Under the pieces are notes generated by a model. That model had not been told where the DNA came from. It did not search any database and was given only the letters and a program-made list of their open reading frames with translations. From Bacteriovoracaceae bacterium UBA7317 (GTDB lineage Bacteria; Bdellovibrionota; Bacteriovoracia; Bacteriovoracales; Bacteriovoracaceae): a stretch of 7,252 nt of DNA. Within the stretch, counting starts at the first letter, position 1; every line of letters starts with the position of its first letter. Below, piece after piece: positions 1 through 6,673 of this stretch. Position numbers and translations under genes: made by a program. The stretch is from NCBI GenBank assembly GCA_002474345.1, contig DKQD01000198.1, positions 1 through 7,252 on the forward strand. Direction: 5' to 3'.

Positions 1-1293
1 CAAGGTCTTCTTATTGAAATCCAAATCCAAGATGAGTATTTGGATATGCTAGAAAGTTTTCTTGCCCATTTGTGGTCATCTACATTCAAGTATGATGTTA
101 GAAATGCTGAAGCCGAAATTGTTGAAATTTTAGGTAATGACTTTACAAGATTTTTTAGTGGTGATTTATTTAGAGAGAGGACTTCTTTAAATGTTCAGGT
201 AAAGAAAGCTTTTTTTCTTCTTAAGTCACATATTCCAATTCAGGAATTCGCTCTCTTTTTTATTGATAGAAAAAAGGGACTAAAAGAATTTGCGAGGATT
301 GGAGGACCAGAGGATGTCCATAAAGTTTTACCTTTGGATGGTTCAAATCTAGAAAGCATCGCTGCCCTTAGCAAAAATTTTTACTTTGCACCTAACTGTA
401 AAGAAGAGTATGTCTTTAAAAATCAACCAAACCTTGATTATAGTAACTACCTTTGTTTACCAATTTTTCAAGATGGTCTTGTTGTTGGTGTTTTGAGTCT
501 CATTGACTACTTGGAAAAAGATTGGAGTCAGGAAAACTTTAAAAAGGCGAAATTGTTTGCTCAACTTTTGGCTTGGGTCAAAATGAAGAAAGAAGGAAAT
601 GAAATTTTTCATGAAGAAATTATTGAAGAAAGAGTCCCTATAAACTATTTATCTAAAAAAATGATTCGTGAAATAAATGAAGAGCCTCCAAAAAATATTG
701 ACGTGCATTGTATGTGGGTAAATATCAGAGGAGCAAAGGATATTTTTAAAGGAATTGATAATGAGGTTATAAAAGATTTTTATAATATGTATTACAGTAC
801 AGTCTTTGAGATTTGTGAAAGATATGAAGGGCAAGTTGATAATAGTTTAGGTGATACTATATCTGTTGTTTGGAATGCATTTGGAAAAGGCCCTCTATCA
901 AAAAATCTTGTTATTGAATGTGCTCTTGAAATTCAGAAAGAAATATTTGTGACTCTGATTCCTTTTTTAAAAGAAAAGGGAATTAAAAGAATGGGGGTTG
1001 GAATAGGAGTTGATGAAGGTGAAGCATATGTAGGAAACTTCGGATCTTCTGAAGAGGTAAACTATTCTTCATTTGGGTTTTGTAAAAAAAATGCAGAAAT
1101 ATTAAGTAAGATTGCTACTCCTGGGGAAATTCTTTTTCCTGAAAGTTTTTTTAATGGTGTTGATAAAGAGGATTTGCCAGGAGTGAAAAAAGTCATTTCT
1201 GGAGTCGGTTTATGTGGTGGAAGGCAAAGTGAGAAGATATTTAGTGTTCAACCAGTTGAGACTAAGGATTACACTAAAATAAAATCATATTAA
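1..1293 (+). CDS. GAF domain plus degenerate class III nucleotidyl cyclase domain protein (5' end outside window)
   Basis: Probable signalling protein. Residues are counted from the TTG at base 40, which is only a reference point: the frame is open back to base 1, so the true start probably lies upstream. Residues about 50-185 look like a GAF sensor fold (LCLPIF, then LVVGVLSLID). Residues about 220-400 align with the class III adenylate/guanylate cyclase domain: VNIRGAKD for FADIRGFT, VDNSLGD for VDKxxGD, GVGIGVDEGEAYVGNFGS, and NYSSFG for DYTVIG, followed by PGEIL. The catalytic set is mostly gone. The first metal Asp is Asn228, the base-contacting Lys is Asn268, and the transition-state Asn and Arg are Lys350 and Ile354. 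The second metal Asp (Asp272) remains and Ser343 replaces the usual Thr. I infer a pseudo-cyclase that senses or binds rather than makes cyclic nucleotide. There is no visible membrane segment in the part seen. It lies 136 bases ahead of the dehydrogenase, and no terminator is evident. Confidence 0.85.
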   Translation, partial: QGLLIEIQIQDEYLDMLESFLAHLWSSTFKYDVRNAEAEIVEILGNDFTRFFSGDLFRERTSLNVQVKKAFFLLKSHIPIQEFALFFIDRKKGLKEFARIGGPEDVHKVLPLDGSNLESIAALSKNFYFAPNCKEEYVFKNQPNLDYSNYLCLPIFQDGLVVGVLSLIDYLEKDWSQENFKKAKLFAQLLAWVKMKKEGNEIFHEEIIEERVPINYLSKKMIREINEEPPKNIDVHCMWVNIRGAKDIFKGIDNEVIKDFYNMYYSTVFEICERYEGQVDNSLGDTISVVWNAFGKGPLSKNLVIECALEIQKEIFVTLIPFLKEKGIKRMGVGIGVDEGEAYVGNFGSSEEVNYSSFGFCKKNAEILSKIATPGEILFPESFFNGVDKEDLPGVKKVISGVGLCGGRQSEKIFSVQPVETKDYTKIKSY

Positions 1294-1346
1294 ATGAAGC
1301 TTTGTTTTAAATGAGTGTATGGTCCTTATTTAAAAAATTACTCAAA

Positions 1347-1374
1347 TTCATTCAATTAATTGGTGATTTATAAA
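1347..1374 (+). promoter_or_regulatory. Weak candidate promoter for the acyl-CoA dehydrogenase gene
   Basis: TTCATT (1347-1352), a 16-base spacer, then TATAAA (1369-1374), about 55 bases ahead of the TTG start. The -10 is good but the -35 matches the consensus at only three of six bases, and the region is so AT-rich that such matches occur by chance. A 10-base palindrome (CAATTAATTG, 1353-1362) lies in the spacer. Confidence 0.25.
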
Positions 1375-1417
1375 AGATTTAAAGGCATTCTAATAATTTA
1401 GGAAGAAAACTTCTTCT

Positions 1418-1423
1418 GAGAGG
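1418..1423 (+). promoter_or_regulatory. Ribosome binding site that fixes the TTG start at 1430
   Basis: GAGAGG lies six bases (CTTTTT) before the TTG at 1430. The same frame has a TAA at 1394, and the next in-frame ATG comes only around residue 112, well inside the conserved dehydrogenase fold. The TTG start is therefore strongly favoured. Confidence 0.75.
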
Positions 1424-1429
1424 CTTTTT

Positions 1430-3196
1430 TTGAGTTATTATGATTCTGAAAGTGACTGGTCGTGGCTTTTTCACAACGGACTTGACTGGTCGACTCTAAT
1501 ACCTCTTTTTTATCCAAAATTCCCTACTGAAGATGGGCTGGAGTCTAATGAAGAGGTTATTCAATTCCAAGAAGAGTTGTTAAAAACAATTTCTAAATGG
1601 AGTTCAACATCGATTAAAGAAAGAGCAGCAAGACTTGATAAATTAGGGGCCGGCTCTGTTTCAAACGGAAAAACAATTCCCGGAACTGACCTTGAAGAAA
1701 TTTATAAAGAGGCAAAGGAGTTAGACCTTTTTAGTTTACCTTTGCCAAGAAAGTATGGAGGTATGGACTTACCTCAATCCCCACATTTTATTGGCCTGGC
1801 CTTTCTTGCCAGGGCCTGTGTTTCAACGTCTACTCAATTAGCTTTTTTTTCGGCCATCGGGGATATGTTGGCAAGATTTGGAAGTAATGAAGTAAAGGAA
1901 AGGTTGATTCCAAAAATATCATCTGGAGAAATTAGTGGGTCAATGTGCTTAACTGAACCGGGATGTGGAAGTGATGTGGGAGCTTTAAAAACCTCAGCAA
2001 CACCATCTGGGGATGGTTTTTACCTCCTTAATGGATCAAAGTGCTTTATAACCAATGGAGGCGGTGGCTTAGGGCTAGTGCTTGCTAGGATTAAAGGAGA
2101 CCCGGAGGGAACTGAAGGAATTTCAATGTTCTTGGCAGAGCAAGTACATGAGAAAAAAGCCGGTCTTAATTTCACCGTGACAAAAAATGAAAATAAAATG
2201 GGAATGCATGGTTCTTTTACCACGGAGGTTGTTTACGAGGATACTGTGGCGACTTTGATTGGGAAGCCACGTATGGGATTTAAGTACATGCTTCATCTAA
2301 TGAATGGGGCCCGAATTGGCGTCGCTTTCCAGTCTTTAGGTGTCCTTGAATCAGCAATAAAAGATGCACAAAAGTATGCAAAGGAAAGAGTCCAGTTTGG
2401 AAAACCTATTAGTGAACTTCCTCTTATGCAAAGGAACTTGGAAGATTTCGAAACGGAGTTAAAGGGGATAAGAGCTCTTCTTGTTGATACAGCATCTTTT
2501 TTTGATATTTATCAAAGACTGGAATTAAAAAAACTGGAAACAGGACATCTAACTGAAGTTGAAAAACAACTTTTTGATTCGGCCAATATGTGGACTAGGA
2601 AAAGGACTCCTCTTGTTAAATACTATGCTTGTGAAGCAGCGACTTATCTTTCAGGAAAGGTCATTCAGGTTTTTGGCGGATATGGCTATATGGAGGAGTA
2701 TTTGGTTGAAAGATATCACAGGGATAGCTTTGGTCCCCTCCTTTACGAAGGAACATCACAAATTCAAGCATTGATGGCGCTAAAAGATTTGATGGCCTTT
2801 ATTATAAAGAAGCCAAGAACTTATTTTTCCCATCTCTTTTTCGGAGGCGTGATCTCACCCCTTGAAAAACTACCTCAACACAAGACTATAGAAGATTTCA
2901 GTTCTTTGGGGAGAAAGTTAAAGAGAAAAATTACAAAATTGATTTACAGAACATTAAGGCCTAAAGGAATGGACCTATTTAAGGCCTCGAAATGGACGGA
3001 AACAGAAAAGATTGAAAAACTCATGCTTCATGCAGAAACAATATGTGAGGGACTCTCTTATTTAGAAACATTAAGAGTTTTGGCCAATCACGCTTCCAAG
3101 GATGAAGACCGTACCAAACTTTATTTTGATTATAAAGTCCTAGTCCTTCCCCGCTTGACTCGGATTTACCATGATTGGGATCTTCGTAATCATTAA
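1430..3196 (+). CDS. Large acyl-CoA dehydrogenase (FadE/DmdC-like size class)
   Basis: FAD flavoenzyme that oxidises an acyl-CoA at C2-C3 to the trans-2-enoyl-CoA and passes electrons to ETF; presumably cytoplasmic fatty acid or related acyl-CoA oxidation. The 588 aa show a Trp/Tyr-rich N-terminal extension, the N-terminal helical domain (about 45-165), the middle beta domain with the family signature CLTEPGCGSD at 173-182, and the C-terminal helical domain (about 285-450). In the last, ERVQFGKP is at 319-326, QVFGGYGYMEEY at 413-424 and the catalytic Glu440 lies in YEGTSQIQ. About 130 further residues follow. Ordinary family members have about 380 residues; the longer form resembles the roughly 590-610-residue group that includes DmdC and FadE5. 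Residues 357-395 form an insertion within the helical domain. The acyl chain preferred cannot be read from sequence, and no ETF or other beta-oxidation gene is in view. Start is TTG; the stop overlaps the convergent gene's stop. Confidence 0.93.
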   Translation: MSYYDSESDWSWLFHNGLDWSTLIPLFYPKFPTEDGLESNEEVIQFQEELLKTISKWSSTSIKERAARLDKLGAGSVSNGKTIPGTDLEEIYKEAKELDLFSLPLPRKYGGMDLPQSPHFIGLAFLARACVSTSTQLAFFSAIGDMLARFGSNEVKERLIPKISSGEISGSMCLTEPGCGSDVGALKTSATPSGDGFYLLNGSKCFITNGGGGLGLVLARIKGDPEGTEGISMFLAEQVHEKKAGLNFTVTKNENKMGMHGSFTTEVVYEDTVATLIGKPRMGFKYMLHLMNGARIGVAFQSLGVLESAIKDAQKYAKERVQFGKPISELPLMQRNLEDFETELKGIRALLVDTASFFDIYQRLELKKLETGHLTEVEKQLFDSANMWTRKRTPLVKYYACEAATYLSGKVIQVFGGYGYMEEYLVERYHRDSFGPLLYEGTSQIQALMALKDLMAFIIKKPRTYFSHLFFGGVISPLEKLPQHKTIEDFSSLGRKLKRKITKLIYRTLRPKGMDLFKASKWTETEKIEKLMLHAETICEGLSYLETLRVLANHASKDEDRTKLYFDYKVLVLPRLTRIYHDWDLRNH

Positions 3197-4107
3197 TCGT
3201 AATACAAAGGAGGTTTCAGGGCCTTTTCCCAGTGAGAAAGTTCATGCTGGATCCACAAAAAGGCTTTCTCTTTCTTTTGAATTCTTTCAATTTTTGAGAA
3301 TGATTTTTGCAGATCTTTTTTATTGTAAGTTATGAGAAAAGGACTAATCTTTTTTCTTTCATTCTCTTTTAAGTGGTAGAGGTCACCCCCTAAGATGATT
3401 GACCCCTTATTGGGAAGCCTTACAAGAAGAACCTGGTGCCCTGGCGTATGTCCTGTGGCCTTAATTATGGTGACTGTTCCATCACCGAACACGTCATGAT
3501 CTCCATCAAGTTTTTGAATTTGGTGTTTAATATTTTTAAAATGATCAAATTCAAAAAAATAAAAAGAAGGAAAGGGACCAAAGCCTGCCTCCACCTCTTC
3601 TTTTTGAAGGAGTATCTTACTCTTTTTGAAAATGTGAAGATTTCCCGTATGGTCTTGATGGAGGTGTGAAACAGCTACATAAGTGATATTAAGGGGAGAA
3701 ACTCCAATTTCTTTTAGTTTTGTCTGCAGTGTTTTTTTTACTATATGGATACTTAATCCTCCATAAAACTTTTTGCCCCCTTCTAGCTTTATGTACCTGT
3801 CATCTAATCCTGTTCCCCAAAGTAATGAACCTTTAGGATGTTGAATATAAAAACAAGTCGTTGGAACCTTTCTCATATTATCTTTATTGTAGAGGTCACT
3901 AAATTTTGTAGAAAGAAGGGCTAAAAAAGGACCCATTTGAATCATACCACATTCAAAAGCATAAAGGCGGAGCGGTTTCCTTTCGCTCTCCTCGGCATGA
4001 GACCTCAGAGTAAGTTGAGCTGAAAGAAAGAGCAAAATAAAAATAAAAGAGTATTGTCTTTTGAAGATCAAAATGAAAATTGAAATCGCAGGCCTCCCAA
4101 AATTCAT
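3193..4107 (-). CDS. Exported metallo-beta-lactamase-fold hydrolase, N-acyl-homoserine lactonase family
   Basis: Probable zinc hydrolase opening a lactone ring or cleaving an ester. The two-metal ligand set is complete: HLHQDH at 148-153, His220 in ATGHTPGH, Asp242 in GGDLYH and His288 in WIQHE. The spacings (67, 22 and 46 residues from the motif onward) are close to those of the AHL lactonase AiiA (60, 22, 44). AiiA's catalytic Tyr194 aligns with His245, with Tyr244 next to it, so activity on AHLs is plausible but unproven. The N terminus (charged start, hydrophobic stretch about 21-34, then RSHA before EE at 38/39) looks like a type I signal peptide, giving a periplasmic or secreted enzyme of about 266 aa. 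The start is the ATG at 4107; AGAGG precedes it by 10 bases, a rather long spacing. It stands alone on this strand, convergent with the dehydrogenase and divergent from pheA. A generic MBL hydrolase is the alternative. Confidence 0.88.
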   Translation of the reverse strand: MNFGRPAISIFILIFKRQYSFIFILLFLSAQLTLRSHAEESERKPLRLYAFECGMIQMGPFLALLSTKFSDLYNKDNMRKVPTTCFYIQHPKGSLLWGTGLDDRYIKLEGGKKFYGGLSIHIVKKTLQTKLKEIGVSPLNITYVAVSHLHQDHTGNLHIFKKSKILLQKEEVEAGFGPFPSFYFFEFDHFKNIKHQIQKLDGDHDVFGDGTVTIIKATGHTPGHQVLLVRLPNKGSIILGGDLYHLKENERKKISPFLITYNKKDLQKSFSKIERIQKKEKAFLWIQHELSHWEKALKPPLYYD

Positions 4108-4114
4108 AAGACTG

Positions 4115-4130
4115 AAACCTCTAAACCTCT
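4115..4130. repeat. Tandem 8-base direct repeat in the lactonase leader
   Basis: AAACCTCT occurs twice head to tail on the + strand, which reads AGAGGTTT twice on the transcribed strand just before the ATG at 4107. The copy nearer the gene supplies the likely Shine-Dalgarno (AGAGG). It may be a simple duplication without its own role. Confidence 0.5.
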
Positions 4131-4159
4131 ATTTAAAAAGGATTTTATCTTCTAGTCAA
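4131..4159 (-). promoter_or_regulatory. Candidate promoter for the lactonase-like gene
   Basis: On the minus strand TTGACT (4159-4154, five of six consensus bases), a 17-base spacer and TTAAAT (4136-4131, four of six). Transcription would begin near 4124, leaving a leader of about 17 bases that includes one AGAGG. Spacing and position are good; AT richness tempers confidence. Confidence 0.45.
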
Positions 4160-4172
4160 GAACCGTGATTTA

Positions 4173-4201
4173 TTGCTTGTCCAATCGGTAGAAAAGATAA
4201 G
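4173..4201 (+). promoter_or_regulatory. Candidate promoter for the pheA-ilvE operon
   Basis: TTGCTT (4173-4178), a 17-base spacer and GATAAG (4196-4201), which would give a leader of about 110 bases before pheA. Both hexamers are imperfect. A second -10-like box, TATAGT at 4219-4224, has no convincing -35. Confidence 0.3.
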
Positions 4202-4210
4202 ACATTCTCA

Positions 4211-4229
4211 TGAACAATTATAGTGTTCA
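4211..4229. promoter_or_regulatory. Operator-like inverted repeat upstream of pheA
   Basis: TGAACA and TGTTCA are perfect inverted copies separated by seven bases (ATTATAG). The dyad would lie just downstream of the start expected from the 4173-4201 promoter and overlaps the TATAGT box, a usual place for a repressor. Arms of six bases are short enough to arise by chance, so the call rests on position. Confidence 0.35.
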
Positions 4230-4304
4230 AAATGAAAAACTTCATGTAGATTCCCTGGTTCCCCAAAAACGAGAAAAGTGAAAAGTTTGTGGTGAGAGGG
4301 AAAT

Positions 4305-4308
4305 GGAG
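4305..4308 (+). promoter_or_regulatory. Ribosome binding site for pheA
   Basis: GGAG lies eight bases before the ATG at 4317 and five before the TTG at 4314. The ATG codon and the better spacing favour 4317. A TGA in the same frame at 4293 excludes longer forms. Confidence 0.6.
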
Positions 4309-4316
4309 ACAATTTG

Positions 4317-5486
4317 ATGAGAGAAGATTTAAAGGAATACAGAAACAGACTTGATAAAATAGACCGAAACTTATTAGAAGGTCTTTCTGAAAGAATTTCT
4401 GTTGCTAATAAAATAGGGAAGGCCAAACTTCATAATAGCGCCTTGAAGTTTAGGGACTTTGTTCGTGAAGAAGAAATTCTTCAAAGTATCATGAAAAAAG
4501 GTGAAATGTATCAGCTGGATCCTTCGCATATTCGAAAGCTTTTTAGTGAAATTATCGAGTATTCAGTAAGAGTTCAAGAGCAAAAATTATATAAAACAAA
4601 AGACGAAGAAGGTCTACGTGTTGCTTATCATGGCCTTAAGGGGTCGTATAGTTATCTAGCGGCTAAGACTCACTTCGGCAGCTTTAAAAAATTTATGAAA
4701 GTGGGAAGAGAGGCATCTTTTGAAAGCTATGAAACTTTAGGAAAAATGATCGAGGCCTTAGTCGATGGTGAGCAGGATTTTGCCATTTTGCCTCTTGAAA
4801 ATACAACGGCAGGCTCGATTAATGAAAGTTATGACCTTTTAGGAAAATATGACTTAAAGATTGTCGGAGAAGAGATACTTGAAGTAAACCACTGTCTTAT
4901 GGCCTTGGAAAAGATTCCTCTCCATAGAATAAAAAGGATCCTCTCTCACCCTCAGGCACTTCTTCAATGTTCCAAGTTTCTTGATACGCTTGATTGCTCA
5001 AAAGAAGCTTTTTCAAATACTGCAATGGCAGCTGAATATATACACAAGTTACAAGACCTTTCCCTCGGAGCTATTGCAAGTCCTGAAGCAGCGGAAATTT
5101 ATGGTCTTCATATTCTCAAGAATAATATTACTAATCAGTTTAAAAATTATACACGCCTGATTGTTGTTTCAAGAGAAGAGCGCTTATATGATCAGCGAGT
5201 TCCTTGCAAAACCTCTCTTGTTTTCACGTTAGGTCATACGAAAGGTGCTTTGATCAAGGCGCTTCAGGTTTTTGAAAAATACGATTTAAACCTTTCAAAA
5301 ATAGAGTCGAGACCAAAAGTTAACTCACCTTGGGAGTATGTATTTTATGTAGACTTTGAAGGAAATTGCCAAGATTCTCACGTCCAGGATATGTTAACGG
5401 AACTATCTAGTAAAACAACTCACATGAAAAATCTGGGATCTTATCCTTCTCCGCTTGAAAGAAAAGTAAAGGGTAACCAAAAATGA
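4317..5486 (+). CDS. pheA: P-protein: chorismate mutase / prephenate dehydratase with ACT domain
   Basis: Bifunctional cytoplasmic enzyme converting chorismate to prephenate and then phenylpyruvate, the committed route to phenylalanine. Numbering is for the 389-aa product from ATG 4317. Residues 1-90 are an AroQ mutase with the full active-site set expected from the E. coli enzyme: Arg9, Arg26, Lys37, Asp47, Arg50, Glu51, Ser83 and Gln87. Residues about 100-285 are the dehydratase: VAYHGLKGSYSYLAA, the ENTTAG loop starting at Glu161, SHPQA at 210, and YTRL near 278-281, where the usual TRF motif reads TRL. Residues about 298-375 are an ACT domain with GALI at 310-313 and ESRP at 330-333, the phenylalanine-binding motifs, so feedback inhibition by Phe is expected. 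Length and domain order match E. coli PheA. The gene is divergent from the lactonase-like gene and overlaps ilvE by four bases (ATGA). No Phe-rich leader peptide or attenuator was found upstream. Confidence 0.96.
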   Translation: MREDLKEYRNRLDKIDRNLLEGLSERISVANKIGKAKLHNSALKFRDFVREEEILQSIMKKGEMYQLDPSHIRKLFSEIIEYSVRVQEQKLYKTKDEEGLRVAYHGLKGSYSYLAAKTHFGSFKKFMKVGREASFESYETLGKMIEALVDGEQDFAILPLENTTAGSINESYDLLGKYDLKIVGEEILEVNHCLMALEKIPLHRIKRILSHPQALLQCSKFLDTLDCSKEAFSNTAMAAEYIHKLQDLSLGAIASPEAAEIYGLHILKNNITNQFKNYTRLIVVSREERLYDQRVPCKTSLVFTLGHTKGALIKALQVFEKYDLNLSKIESRPKVNSPWEYVFYVDFEGNCQDSHVQDMLTELSSKTTHMKNLGSYPSPLERKVKGNQK

Positions 5487-6649
5487 AAATGAAAATAAAA
5501 ATAGATGATAGAGTAACGGATATTTTGAAATCATTTAAATTGCCTGACGAAATTGGGTTTGGAACCACCATCGCTCCCGTTATGATTACCTGTGATTTTA
5601 AAGAGGGCATTTGGGAAACTCCAAAGCTCGGGCCTTATGGTCCTCTTAAACTGCAACCGACAGCGAAAATTTTTCATTATGGGCAAGAGATTTTTGAAGG
5701 AATGAAAGCCTATCGCGTTAACAAAAAAGGTCCTTATCTTTTCAGGCCTTTAGAGAATTATAAAAGGTTTAACTCATCGGCGGAGAGGATGGCCATGCCA
5801 TTCATCCCTGAAGATCTTTTTATGGGCACAATCAAAGCCTTGGTTGATAAAGTGTCTCCTTTTATTCCTAATCAAAGTGGGGATTCTCTTTATATAAGAC
5901 CGTTCATGATTTCTACAGAAAATCACCTTGGAATTGCTCCTTCAAAGGAGTTTAAATTTATTGTTGTGGCCAGCCCCTCTGCAAGCTACTTCAAAAAAGA
6001 AAAACCAATAGATGTGTTTATTGAAAGGTTCTATGTAAGGGCCGTTGAGGGGGGAACAGGACAGGCCAAAACAGGAGGAAATTATGCAAGTGGTCTTGTT
6101 TCGGCAATGAAAGCTGAAAAATTGGGTTACTCACAGACTTTGTGGTTGGATGCAGAAAGAAGGGAAGATTGTGAGGAAATGAGTGGTATGAATCTTTTTG
6201 TCGTTAAAAATGGAAAATTGGTAACGCCTGCACTTACAGGTACAATTTTAGAAGGAATCACAAGATCATCTTTGATTAGAATAGCAAAAGATCATAATAT
6301 CGATGTCGAAGAAAGGAGCTTAGGCTTAAAAGAGTTAATTCAAGGAGTCAAGGAGGGCCAGATAACAGAGGCCTTTGCTTGTGGAACAGCTGTGATTTTG
6401 AAGTCGATTTCTTCATTCGGAGAAGAAGATGGAACAACCTACAAAATAAAATCAAAAGAATCCGAATACACTTACCAAGGAGAGAAGGTCCGAGGACAAA
6501 TAGGTATATTTTTAAAAGAAATGCTCTTATCACTCCAAGAGGGGCGGTCAAAGGACCCTTATGGTTGGAGGGTCAAGGTTCCAACAAGTGTTGATAGTTA
6601 CCAAAAAGTGACTAAGGGTGATAATCAACAGGTCCATTTGGACTGTTGA
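5483..6649 (+). CDS. ilvE: Branched-chain amino acid aminotransferase, class IV (BCAT type II)
   Basis: PLP enzyme exchanging amino groups between glutamate and the 2-oxo acids of Leu, Ile and Val; cytoplasmic. The 388 aa carry the family landmarks in order: FHYGQEIFEGMKAY from 64, RF at 95-96, the Schiff-base Lys196 in GQAKTGGNYASG, EEMSGMNLF with Glu232 as the probable PLP-ring contact, LTGTILEGITRSSL from 251, and ACGTAVILK from 299. This is the long BCAT type also found in Bacillus and eukaryotes, not the roughly 310-aa E. coli form. About 22 residues follow the usual terminal YGWRVKV, and the last of these codons form an RNA hairpin. The ATG at 5483 sits inside the pheA stop (ATGA) with AAAGGG nine bases upstream, so translation is probably coupled to pheA. 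A second ATG at 5489 is less well spaced. Because of the pairing it may also aminate phenylpyruvate; that is inference. Confidence 0.95.
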   Translation: MKMKIKIDDRVTDILKSFKLPDEIGFGTTIAPVMITCDFKEGIWETPKLGPYGPLKLQPTAKIFHYGQEIFEGMKAYRVNKKGPYLFRPLENYKRFNSSAERMAMPFIPEDLFMGTIKALVDKVSPFIPNQSGDSLYIRPFMISTENHLGIAPSKEFKFIVVASPSASYFKKEKPIDVFIERFYVRAVEGGTGQAKTGGNYASGLVSAMKAEKLGYSQTLWLDAERREDCEEMSGMNLFVVKNGKLVTPALTGTILEGITRSSLIRIAKDHNIDVEERSLGLKELIQGVKEGQITEAFACGTAVILKSISSFGEEDGTTYKIKSKESEYTYQGEKVRGQIGIFLKEMLLSLQEGRSKDPYGWRVKVPTSVDSYQKVTKGDNQQVHLDC

Positions 6650-6650
6650 T
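6624..6650 (+). terminator. Hairpin spanning the ilvE stop codon, possible operon end
   Basis: ATCAACA (6624-6630) pairs with TGTTGAT (6644-6650), and GTCC (6632-6635) with GGAC (6640-6643), around an ATTT loop with one bulged G at 6631. The stem has 11 base pairs. Only ATTTCAATC follows instead of a proper T tract, so this is a poor intrinsic terminator. It may instead protect the 3' end of the transcript or act with Rho. Confidence 0.35.
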
Positions 6651-6673
6651 ATTTCAATCAATATAAAAAAGGG

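Noticed and set aside
40..42. TTG as the true start of the cyclase-like gene
   Set aside because: The frame is open to base 1 with no stop, and no clear ribosome site precedes the TTG, so the real start is more likely upstream of the window.
649..834. Minus-strand open frame inside the cyclase-like gene
   Set aside because: It is a shadow frame within a well-conserved coding region and has low-complexity sequence with no recognisable domain.
1353..1362. Palindrome CAATTAATTG as an operator
   Set aside because: Ten-base AT-rich palindromes are expected several times in a window of this size and composition.
1402..1416. GAAGAA-AAC-TTCTTC hairpin as a terminator of the cyclase-like gene
   Set aside because: The stem is six weak pairs with a three-base loop, and the T run at 1425-1431 is nine bases away, beyond the ribosome site of the next gene.
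3436..3669. Plus-strand open frame opposite the lactonase-like gene
   Set aside because: It lies wholly antisense to the conserved metal-binding region, so the frame is explained by that gene's codons.
4219..4224. TATAGT as the main pheA -10 box
   Set aside because: The hexamer is good, but no acceptable -35 exists 15-19 bases upstream and there is no TG extension.
4210..4281. Short 23-codon frame upstream of pheA as a leader peptide for attenuation
   Set aside because: It contains no phenylalanine codon, has no ribosome binding site, and is not followed by a terminator-antiterminator pair or T tract.
4314..4316. TTG start for pheA, one codon before the ATG
   Set aside because: The adjacent ATG at 4317 is a better codon and lies eight bases from GGAG; the TTG is only five bases from it.
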